A DNA stretch of 33,352 nt from Cephaloticoccus capnophilus (lineage in GTDB: Bacteria > Verrucomicrobiota > Verrucomicrobiia > Opitutales > Opitutaceae). The position numbers and the translations under genes were made by a program. The DNA is taken from assembly GCF_001580045.1 (NCBI RefSeq), contig NZ_LSZP01000002.1, forward strand, positions 1-33,352. The letters are read 5' to 3'. Positions 26,902-33,352 of this stretch are shown one piece after another. A model generated the notes under the pieces. It saw only the letters and a list, made by a program, of their open reading frames with translations, did no database searches and had not been told where the DNA came from. The number at the start of each line of letters is the position of its first letter. Within the stretch, counting starts at the first letter, position 1.

Positions 26902-26977
26902 TGTTCTGTGAACTCTGTGTTTCCCAGCGGCTCGGCTTGACCTAGGGGCTACGCTGTTGCCGCATGGAGCAACGCGA

Positions 26978-28126
26978 ATGAACCCCTTCCCCAAGCCCCA
27001 ATCTACGATCGTAGAAATCCGCGACAGTGCGGCTGATGAAAGCGGGCCTGATGCGCGGGCGACGACTGCGCGCCAAGTAACGGGGCCGAGTCTTCTGTGG
27101 GAGCAGCGCTGGCATCCCCTGCGCGAAGAGTGGGTGTTGTACACGGCGCATCGTGGTGGGCGGCCTTGGATTGGCGATACGCACAAGGCGGCGGATGAGC
27201 GCCCGCCCAGCTACGACCCGACCTGTGCGCTGTGTCCGGGGAATTTGCGCCTAGAGGGCCGTCGCAACCCCGATTACCCGGGCGTGTATTGCTTTACTAA
27301 TGACTTGCCCTGCTTTGGCGGCGGCGAGCCCAGCGCGGGCGACGCGTTTTACCAAACCAAGCGCGCAACTGGCACTGCGGAGGTCGTCTGTTACAGCCCC
27401 GACCACGGTAAAACCTTTGTCGATTTGCGCGACGAGGAGTGCGCGGCGGTGGTCGCGCTGTGGGCCGACCGTTATCGCGCGCTCGGGGCGCGGGCGGACG
27501 TCGATCACGTTCTGATTTTTGAGAACAAAGGCGCACTCGTCGGCACCTCCAATCCCCACCCGCATTGTCAGATTTATGCGGGCAACATGATCTACGGCCA
27601 CACGGTGCGCGAGGTGGAGAGTAGTCGTCGCTACTTTGCCCAGACGGGCGGCGGGTTTATCGGCCAGGAGATTTTGCGCCGTGAGTTGGCGGGCCCGCGC
27701 GTGATTGCGCAGAACGCGCATTTCGTCGCCTGTGTGCCTTGGTTTGCGCGCTACGCCTACGAGGTGTTTATCCTGCCGCGCCGCCAAGTCGCCTCGCTCG
27801 CCGATCTGAGCGGCGAAGAGCAAGCCGCGCTTGGGCTGATGATTCGCGAAGTGACGACGCGCTACGACAACCTTTGGGAAATGCCCATGCCCTACGTCAT
27901 GGCGATCCACCAAGCCCCGACCGATGGTGGCGACTATGCGGCGTATCCCTTTCACCTCGAGTTTCACCCCCCGCTGCGAAAGCCCGACACGCTCAAGTAC
28001 CTCGCAGGCCCCGAGGTCGGTGGCGGCTCAATGACTAATGAGAGCGATCCCGATGAGAAGGCGGCTGAGCTGCGCGCGGTGAGCGGCACCGTGCATTACG
28101 TGCGCGCGCGTGAGCGCAGCGTGTAG
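26978..28126 (+). CDS. galT: Galactose-1-phosphate uridylyltransferase
   Basis: 382 residues from ATG 26978, which has GGAG nine bases upstream; a TTG at 26957 is less likely. Exchanges UMP between UDP-glucose and galactose-1-phosphate (Leloir pathway). CALCPGN (~83-89) carries the zinc-ligand cysteines. The active site SNPHPHCQIYAG contains HPH at ~194-196, whose second His is the uridylylated nucleophile; Cys replaces the usual Gly after it. The C-terminal HIT-like half has APTDGGDYAAYPFHLEFHPP. Followed in the same direction by an IMPase-fold gene and a GHMP sugar kinase. No galE is seen. Confidence 0.94.
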   Translation: MNPFPKPQSTIVEIRDSAADESGPDARATTARQVTGPSLLWEQRWHPLREEWVLYTAHRGGRPWIGDTHKAADERPPSYDPTCALCPGNLRLEGRRNPDYPGVYCFTNDLPCFGGGEPSAGDAFYQTKRATGTAEVVCYSPDHGKTFVDLRDEECAAVVALWADRYRALGARADVDHVLIFENKGALVGTSNPHPHCQIYAGNMIYGHTVREVESSRRYFAQTGGGFIGQEILRRELAGPRVIAQNAHFVACVPWFARYAYEVFILPRRQVASLADLSGEEQAALGLMIREVTTRYDNLWEMPMPYVMAIHQAPTDGGDYAAYPFHLEFHPPLRKPDTLKYLAGPEVGGGSMTNESDPDEKAAELRAVSGTVHYVRARERSV

Positions 28127-28245
28127 GCATCTGCTTTGGCGGCCTCGGCGTAATTGCTCGCGTCGCGCGTCGTCGTTTGGCCTCCTCCGCGAGGCTTTCA
28201 TTTCCCCCAAATCCTCCCACTGATCTCCCCTGTATCCAAATCCTC

Positions 28246-29253
28246 GTGACTGCGACGCCCAACCTCGAAACCGCGCGCAAGCTGCTCTGCGCACTCCAAG
28301 ACCACATCCGCGACACACTCGTCGCCGCTCGCGCGAAAAGCGGCGCGTCCTTTGCTCGCATCGCTGCGGTGACGGCGGCGGATACGATCTACGAAGTCGA
28401 TAAGATCACCGAGGACGCGATTTTTGAGTGGTTCGATCTGCATTGGCCGCGTAAGTGGCCCGTGCAGTTGGTGATGGAAGGCATCGAGGACGATGAGGTC
28501 GTGACCTTCCCGCGCGGGCTGCGCGTCGATCAGACGATGTTTGTGTGCATCATGGATCCGATCGATGGCACGCGAAATATCATGTATGACAAACGCAGCG
28601 CGTGGGCACTCGCTGCGCTCGCACTACAACGCGGCGCGAAGACGGGCCTCGGCGACATCGTCGTCGCGGCGCAGACTGAGCTCTCCACGAGTAAGATGTG
28701 GCGCAGCGACCAGCTCAGCGCGGTGCGCGGAAAAGGCGTTGTGGCGCGCGCCTTCGACCTGCGCGAGCGGCGCTGGTCGCGGCTTAGCCCGCGCCCCTCA
28801 CGTGCGACCGACTTCGAGCACGGCTTCGCCTCCATCGCTCGCTTTTTCCCCGAGGGGAAGGGCCTGCTCGGCACGATTGAGGAAGCGCTTTGGAGCGAAC
28901 TCGGGATTTTGGGCAAAAACGGCGGCCAGCTCGTATTCGACGACCAATACATTTGTTCGGGCGGCCAGTTTTATGAACTCCTGATCGGTCACGACCGGAT
29001 GCTCGGCGACTTGCGCCCACTCGTTTACGCGAAGCTCGGCCTAGCCGGCGGCGCGCTGTGCTGCCATCCGTATGACGTGTGCACTGCGCTGATTTTAGAA
29101 GAGGCGGGCGGCATAGTGGAAACGCCGGAGGGCCGCCCGCTGCGCGCGCCACTCGATACGACGAGCCCGATTGCATGGATGGGCTATGCCAACGCGACGC
29201 TCGCCAAAAAAGTCCGCCCCATCCTCAAGCGGCTTCTCAAAGCGCACTGCTAA
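28246..29253 (+). CDS. Inositol-monophosphatase-fold phosphatase, substrate unknown
   Basis: 335 residues from GTG 28246; a TTG at 28177 would add a Pro-rich non-conserved stretch. FIG/IMPase superfamily motifs: VMEGIEDDEVV supplies the acidic metal site that precedes the core, IMDPIDGTRNIMYDKRSAWA is the DPxDGT motif (~103-122), and CCHPYDVCTALILEEAGGIV is the C-terminal D-x-x-A-x-x-x-x-x-E-A-G-G motif. It is longer than ordinary IMPases (~260-270 residues), with an insert of ~60 residues between the two motifs. Sandwiched between galT and a sugar kinase, it may act on a sugar phosphate; this is inference. Confidence 0.83.
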   Translation: MTATPNLETARKLLCALQDHIRDTLVAARAKSGASFARIAAVTAADTIYEVDKITEDAIFEWFDLHWPRKWPVQLVMEGIEDDEVVTFPRGLRVDQTMFVCIMDPIDGTRNIMYDKRSAWALAALALQRGAKTGLGDIVVAAQTELSTSKMWRSDQLSAVRGKGVVARAFDLRERRWSRLSPRPSRATDFEHGFASIARFFPEGKGLLGTIEEALWSELGILGKNGGQLVFDDQYICSGGQFYELLIGHDRMLGDLRPLVYAKLGLAGGALCCHPYDVCTALILEEAGGIVETPEGRPLRAPLDTTSPIAWMGYANATLAKKVRPILKRLLKAHC

Positions 29254-29314
29254 ACGGGAGCCCCTTAGCTCCCTGCTCCTAAAACCCTGCCCCTTCGCTT
29301 TCCTTTTGCACCAA

Positions 29315-30550
29315 ATGAAAACGCACACTGCCGAGGCCCCAGGCCGCCTAGATTTCATGGGAGGAGTCGCCGACTACAGCGGATCGCTCGTTCTGGAAAT
29401 GCCGCTCTCGCTCACCACGCGCGTCAAAATCTCGGAGTTCCCGCCGAAGCGCATATCGCGTGCATGTGAAGGCGCCGCGCCCTTCTCGTTCGTGTTTGTG
29501 AGCGAGACCTACGGCGAGGAGCGTGTCGAGCTCGGCACGCCGCCGAGCGAAGTGCCGCAGTGGGCGCGCTACCCCTACGGTTGCCTGTGGCTCTTTGCCA
29601 AAGAGCAACGCATCCGCTTGGACAAACTCGCAGTCGACGGCTGCGGAGGGCTGCGCTTCGAGGTTTCGTCGCGCGTGCCGGAGGCGATGGGCGTTTCGAG
29701 CAGTGCCGCGCTCGAAGTCGCTACGCTACGTGCGCTGGAGCTGTTTTTTGATAAACCGCTCAAAGGCCAGACCACCTTGGCGCGCTTGGCCCAGCGCGTG
29801 GAAAATGAAATCGTCGGTGCGCCTTGCGGCCTCATGGATCAGCTCGCCTCGGCCAATGGGGTAAAGGGCGCGCTGCTGCCGATTCTTTGCCGTCCGGATA
29901 TTTTGGGCGAGCCGGTCAAGTTGCCCAAAGGCATCGTGGCCGTCGGCTGGCCAAGCGGAGTAAAGCATGCCGTGTCAGACTCGCCGTATGCGACGGCGCG
30001 GGCGGCGGCGTTTATGGGTAAAAAACTCATTGAGGCGACACTCGGGCGGCGGCTCAAACACGCGACCGAGCTTGCGCCTTCGGTCGTGCGCAGCCTCTCG
30101 CTAGAGGCCTTGCCCGAGCGGATGAGTGGGCGCGCGTTTTTAGAAAAATGCGGCGGGGTGGATGACCCGCTTTCCACGATTGAGCCGGGCCGCGAGTATG
30201 CGCCGCGCGCCGGAGTCAGCTTCCCCGTGGAGGAAAGTTTCCGCAGCGAGGCAGCGGTCGCGCTACTTCGTGGGCTGGGCGCACGCAATCGCGCCGAGTC
30301 GCTCGCTGCTCTCGGCGAGCTGTTATACCAAAGCCATGCAGGCTATTCGTCCATCGGGCTGGGCTGTCCCGAGACCGATGAGATGGTCGAGGGCGTGCGT
30401 GCGCTGGGGCCGAAGCGTGGGCTTTACGGTGCGCGCGTGAGTGGCGGCGGTAGCGGCGGGACGGTTGTCGTGTTGCTGGAGCAAGCCGCGCTGCCCGCAC
30501 TGACCCGCCTCGCCAAAAAACTTGGCCGCCCCACAACCTTCGTGTCGTAG
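29315..30550 (+). CDS. GHMP-family sugar-1-kinase (galactokinase / L-arabinokinase-like)
   Basis: 411 residues from ATG 29315. The N-terminal sugar-binding signature is APGRLDFMGGVADYSGSLVL (~7-26), where classic GalK has PGRVNLIGEHTDYNGG. The form GRLD-x-MGG-x-ADYSGSLVL is that of plant L-arabinokinase as I recall it. The ATP-binding motif PEAMGVSSSAALEVATLRAL (~125-144) and the C-terminal GARVSGGGSGGTVVVLL are canonical GHMP motifs 2 and 3. VGAPCGLMDQLASANG also fits. It should produce a sugar-1-phosphate, the substrate class of GalT two genes upstream. It could be a galactokinase of a divergent clade or use L-arabinose/galacturonate. Confidence 0.87.
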   Translation: MKTHTAEAPGRLDFMGGVADYSGSLVLEMPLSLTTRVKISEFPPKRISRACEGAAPFSFVFVSETYGEERVELGTPPSEVPQWARYPYGCLWLFAKEQRIRLDKLAVDGCGGLRFEVSSRVPEAMGVSSSAALEVATLRALELFFDKPLKGQTTLARLAQRVENEIVGAPCGLMDQLASANGVKGALLPILCRPDILGEPVKLPKGIVAVGWPSGVKHAVSDSPYATARAAAFMGKKLIEATLGRRLKHATELAPSVVRSLSLEALPERMSGRAFLEKCGGVDDPLSTIEPGREYAPRAGVSFPVEESFRSEAAVALLRGLGARNRAESLAALGELLYQSHAGYSSIGLGCPETDEMVEGVRALGPKRGLYGARVSGGGSGGTVVVLLEQAALPALTRLAKKLGRPTTFVS

Positions 30551-30768
30551 CGCGGGCGTGTCGTCCCCGACAGTTATGCTGGCGCGATAGGATGACGACG
30601 GCGCGGCGGCGACGAGTGCGCAAGCCTCGGCGGCGATAAGCGCGCGAAGGCCGTCAAGGTTTGTGCACGGCGCACGGCGTTGCGCGCTCAGGTGCGCCCA
30701 ATTAGCGAAGCGTAGTTTCCGGCTGGGGTGGCGTGGCCGAGCAGCGGCTCGCGGCCAAGGGAGCGGGC

Positions 30769-30783
30769 ATAACTTAAAGTTAT
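30769..30783. promoter_or_regulatory. Palindromic LysR-type candidate operator upstream of yeiH
   Basis: ATAACTT-A-AAGTTAT is a perfect 7-bp inverted repeat and contains T-N11-A, the classical LysR-family core. It is 57 bases upstream of the yeiH start; a LysR gene follows yeiH. The rest of the 30551-30839 gap is GC-rich, with no credible gene. Confidence 0.5.
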
Positions 30784-30839
30784 GGGTAATTAGATAACGG
30801 TATTTCCCGAAACTGAGGTGTTGCGGGTACTATGGGCGC

Positions 30840-31973
30840 ATGAGTTCGCACAACTCTCGTCCCTATTTTCCCTTCCGCACTGCGGGGCCCTTTCTTTGGC
30901 CGCTGGGATTGATTGGGGGGATTGCGGGTGCGGCACTGGTTCTCGAAGGGCTGCCGGTTCTGCGGCATGTGGGGGCGCTTGCGTTGGCGCTTTTACTCGG
31001 GCTTGGGCTGCGCTGTGTTTGGCGCGTGCCGCCGACTTGGGGCACTGGGGTTAGTTGGGCGGCCAAGGCCTTTTTGCGGTTCGGAATCGTGCTCCTCGGC
31101 GTGCGGCTCGACTTGCTGCTGGTTTGGGGGGCGGGTGGGGCGATTTTGGCAATCAGTGTCTCGGTGGTGCTGTGTGGGTTAATTGGGATTTCGTGGCTCG
31201 GTCGGCGACTGGGCTTGGATCCGGTTTTGGCGATGTTGATCGCGGTGGATAGCTCGATTTGCGGCGGATCGGCAGTCGCGGCAGCGGCTCCGGCCGTGGG
31301 TGCACGAGAGCGTGACGTCGCGCTGGTCGTGCCGCTGTGCAGCTTGCTAGGGACGGCGCTGATGCTGGGCTACACCTTTGCGCAGCAGCTTTGGCCGGTT
31401 TCGGAGTTGCACTATGGGGTGATGGTGGGGGCGACGCTTCAAGAGGTGGCGCAGGTGGTCGCTGCGGTGACGCCGTTTGCGGGCACCGTCGAGGCGGGGA
31501 TGGTCGCCAAGCTTTCGCGCGTCGCGCTGCTCGTCCCGGCAGTCTCAGTGCTCGGCTGGCTGTGGAGTCGGCGTGGTGGTGGCGTGGCGCGACCGATAGT
31601 TTGGCGGCGCACTCGCGGTCGGGGGCCGAGTCGCACCGTCTCTGAAAACAGCCCCGATGGGGTGACGCGTGAGCCTCGCCCAGCCGGAAAGCCGCAGCGG
31701 CCTTACTTTGTCGTGGGCTTCTTTGCGGTGAGCTTGGCGAATACGATTTTGCTGCATGGCTGGCCGGAGGCGCGGGGCTGGGTCGAGGCGGTCGATGGCG
31801 TGGTGCTGCTCGCGGCGGTGTTTACTATGGCGATGGCGATGGCGGCGATGGGCTTGGGGACAGATTTTTCCCATTTGCGCGAAAATGGGCTGCGCGCACT
31901 CGCGTGCGCCGTGCTCGGCTGGGCGGGACTCGCTGCATTGGTCGCGCTGGAGATCTGGGCCTTTGCGGCTTGA
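30840..31973 (+). CDS. yeiH: YeiH/UPF0324 family membrane transporter
   Basis: 377 residues with about ten hydrophobic segments. Family signatures: AAKAFLRFGIVLLGVRLDLL, MLIAVDSSICGGSAVAAAAP (the ICGxSA block), GVMVGATLQEVAQVVAAV, and near the C-terminus MAMAAMGLGTDFSHLRENGL. The family is annotated as putative sulfate/anion exporters, with limited experimental support. A charged Arg/Pro-rich cytoplasmic loop (~250-287, including RRTRGRGPSRT) separates the halves. Directly followed by a YeiE-like LysR gene, as in enterobacterial yeiH/yeiE, which supports the assignment. Confidence 0.9.
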   Translation: MSSHNSRPYFPFRTAGPFLWPLGLIGGIAGAALVLEGLPVLRHVGALALALLLGLGLRCVWRVPPTWGTGVSWAAKAFLRFGIVLLGVRLDLLLVWGAGGAILAISVSVVLCGLIGISWLGRRLGLDPVLAMLIAVDSSICGGSAVAAAAPAVGARERDVALVVPLCSLLGTALMLGYTFAQQLWPVSELHYGVMVGATLQEVAQVVAAVTPFAGTVEAGMVAKLSRVALLVPAVSVLGWLWSRRGGGVARPIVWRRTRGRGPSRTVSENSPDGVTREPRPAGKPQRPYFVVGFFAVSLANTILLHGWPEARGWVEAVDGVVLLAAVFTMAMAMAAMGLGTDFSHLRENGLRALACAVLGWAGLAALVALEIWAFAA

Positions 31974-32040
31974 GATTTTATTGGCGGCGCCTCGTTGTGG
32001 GGGGCTCATCGCGGGGCTCCCTTTTTGAAAACGACTCCCT

Positions 32041-32949
32041 ATGCCCGATTACCGCTTGCATGTGTTTAAAATTGCGGCCGAGAAGCTGAACTTCACGAGC
32101 GCCGCGCGCGCACTGCACATCTCACAACCCGCGGTGACGCAGCACATTAAGCAGCTCGAGGAGCACTACGGGCAAGCCCTCTTCGTGCGCGGGGCGGCGG
32201 GGCTCTCGCTGACGGCGAGTGGGCAGGTGCTCTATGAGCACGCGCTGCGGGCCGAGGCGGTGGAGGCCGAGCTAGAGGCGCGCTTGCGTGCGGATGAGTC
32301 TGCGTTGCGCGGTACGCTGAAACTCGCGGCCTCGACGACGATTGCCCAATACCTCCTGCCGCGCTGGCTCGGTGCTTTCGCGCAAACGCATTCGCAAGTC
32401 CGGCTCGATCTGCGGATGGGTAACACGGAGGAGGTGGGCGCAGCCTTGAGTGCGGGCCGTGTGGAGCTCGGGTTAATTGAGGGCTTCTACGCGCGGCGCG
32501 AGTTGAAGAGTCAAAAATTCCTAGAGGATGAGATTGTGGTCGTCGCTGCGCCGAGCCATCCGCTCGCCAAGAAAAACAGGCGGCTAAGTCTCGCCGACTT
32601 AGCGGCGGCGCCGTGGGTGCTACGTGAGCCCGGCTCGGGCACGCGCGAAGTCGTCGAGCGCGCGCTAAAACGCGTCCGCATAAATCCGAAAAAACTACAC
32701 GTCGTGCTCGAAACCTGGAGCAGCGAGACGATTAAGGGCTTGGTCGAAACAGGCGTGGGGCTGGGCTTTTTGTCACGGCTCGCACTCCGCCACGAGGTGG
32801 AGACGGCTGCCCTCGTGGAGCTGCCGGTGGAGGGCCTAGAAATCCGGCGCGCACTACAAATTTTGCGCTCCCAAGGCCCGCCGCCAAACGGCCTCGCAGG
32901 CTACTTCGCCGACTTCATTTTTGAAATGGCGAGGGACTGCTCTCTCTGA
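32041..32949 (+). CDS. LysR-family transcriptional regulator (YeiE-like)
   Basis: 302 residues. The N-terminal winged HTH, LNFTSAARALHISQPAVTQH (~15-34) followed by IKQLEEHYGQALFVR, is the LysR consensus. The effector domain has LKLAASTTIAQYLLPRWLGA, MGNTEEVGAALSAGRVELGL, LEDEIVVVAAPSHPLAKK and PWVLREPGSGTREVVERAL, close to the CysB/CysL/YeiE group that senses sulfur anions or related ligands. It starts 67 bases after yeiH in the same direction. Likely regulator of yeiH through the palindrome at 30769; this is an inference from context. Confidence 0.9.
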   Translation: MPDYRLHVFKIAAEKLNFTSAARALHISQPAVTQHIKQLEEHYGQALFVRGAAGLSLTASGQVLYEHALRAEAVEAELEARLRADESALRGTLKLAASTTIAQYLLPRWLGAFAQTHSQVRLDLRMGNTEEVGAALSAGRVELGLIEGFYARRELKSQKFLEDEIVVVAAPSHPLAKKNRRLSLADLAAAPWVLREPGSGTREVVERALKRVRINPKKLHVVLETWSSETIKGLVETGVGLGFLSRLALRHEVETAALVELPVEGLEIRRALQILRSQGPPPNGLAGYFADFIFEMARDCSL

Positions 32950-32953
32950 GCTT

Positions 32954-33147
32954 CCACTACGCGTGGGGCGGCGGTCAGTGACCGCTTCCCTTTAATTTGG
33001 GATTTCGCAACGCGCTATCGCGCGAAAGCGAAATCCCAAATTTGAAAGCATTCCCCCTGTCGCGTTGCGACAGGGAGAGGCGGTAAAGGGAAAGTAGAGT
33101 GATAACCCGTTTGGGCGAGGTGGGGGAAAACGGGAACAGACCCTAGG
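32954..33147. repeat. Dispersed palindromic element, copy 9
   Basis: Starts CCACTACGCGTGGGGCGGC four bases after the LysR stop codon. It contains GCGGTCAGTGACCGC, the type b 39-nt hairpin (32999-33037), CCCTGTCGCGTTGCGACAGGG, GTAGAGTGATAACCCGTTTG, and ends in the outer box CGGGAACAGACCCTAGG. It lies upstream of the second poly-C gene, as copy 1 lies upstream of the first. Confidence 0.85.
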
Positions 33148-33259
33148 GGAGAGGATGAGGCCGCTGGTGGGGGGAGTGAGGATTTTACTAAACTCTACGT
33201 AAGTTAAGTTAGGCGGATTTGGTTTAGCGATACGGTGAGAATCGGAGCTTGGACCGACT

Positions 33260-33352
33260 ATGGCCTCTCTGTTTACTAAAACTCTTGTCAGCGCTGCGCT
33301 GCTTTGCGCAGTCGCTGCGTCGCAGGCATTAGCAAAACTTACCCCCCCCCCC
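33260..33352 (+). CDS. Second poly-C surface-protein gene (5' end only, cut by window edge)
   Basis: MASLFTKTLVSAALLCAVAA then SQALAKLTPPP, nearly identical to the signal peptide at 215 (Cys for Gly at residue 16). The leader is also related: GATTTGGTTTAG, CGATAC and GGACCGACT before the ATG. The sequence runs into an uninterrupted C run at the window end, so neither the body nor the frame state can be seen. Expected to encode another PEP-CTERM protein. Confidence 0.8.
   Translation, partial: MASLFTKTLVSAALLCAVAASQALAKLTPPP
33342..33352 (+). repeat. Poly-C tract (at least 11 C, truncated by the window end)
   Basis: Eleven consecutive C right after the signal-peptide codons, at the same site as the tract at 297-313 but without the interrupting T. 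The window ends inside the run, which may reflect an assembly break at a variable homopolymer. Confidence 0.8.

Overview
The window looks like chromosomal DNA of a GC-rich Gram-negative bacterium, most plausibly a verrucomicrobial (Opitutae-like) lineage. The basis is three large beta-strand-rich surface proteins that end in an APEP-x-TYGA / hydrophobic / Arg-Lys-rich PEP-CTERM signal, resembling the autotransporter-repeat proteins common in that group, together with a lipoprotein-based peptide ABC system and very high GC in housekeeping genes. The taxonomic call is an inference.

Layout. (1) 1-1470: a phase-variable PEP-CTERM surface gene with a poly-C tract just after its signal peptide, flanked by dispersed palindromic elements. 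(2) 1544-4717: glpD-glpK glycerol catabolism operon. (3) 4798-8752: two tandem paralogous PEP-CTERM genes on the minus strand; a heptanucleotide repeat lies between start codon and signal peptide (3 units, in frame, in one; 13 units, out of frame, in the other). (4) tRNA-Ser(CGA) and a small membrane protein. (5) 10042-17446: a minus-strand Yej/Opp-type peptide ABC transporter operon with a DMT-family (EamA) transporter gene embedded by ATGA overlaps between its two ATPase genes. (6) tRNA-Leu(UAA), nadD, rsfS, an SSS-family sodium:solute symporter. (7) 21507-26461: engB, ribB, a TIM-barrel sugar isomerase/epimerase-like gene, and the ribH-nusB-ftsY cluster. (8) 26978-30550: galT, an inositol-monophosphatase-fold gene and a GHMP sugar kinase with an L-arabinokinase-like signature. 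(9) yeiH and a YeiE-like LysR regulator. (10) The right edge opens a second copy of the poly-C surface gene and the window stops inside its poly-C run.

The most interesting system is the set of four surface-protein genes that carry simple-sequence repeats at or next to the signal peptide: two with poly-C, two with (CGGTCTG)n. As sequenced, one is in frame, two are out of frame and one is cut by the window edge, which is the pattern expected for slipped-strand ON/OFF phase variation of exported proteins. The intergenic space is full of a modular palindromic element made of exchangeable hairpin cassettes. Its 39-nt central hairpin occurs in two sequence versions with matching arms, so pairing is preserved. 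The 3' ends of all three complete surface-protein genes run into these dispersed repeats.
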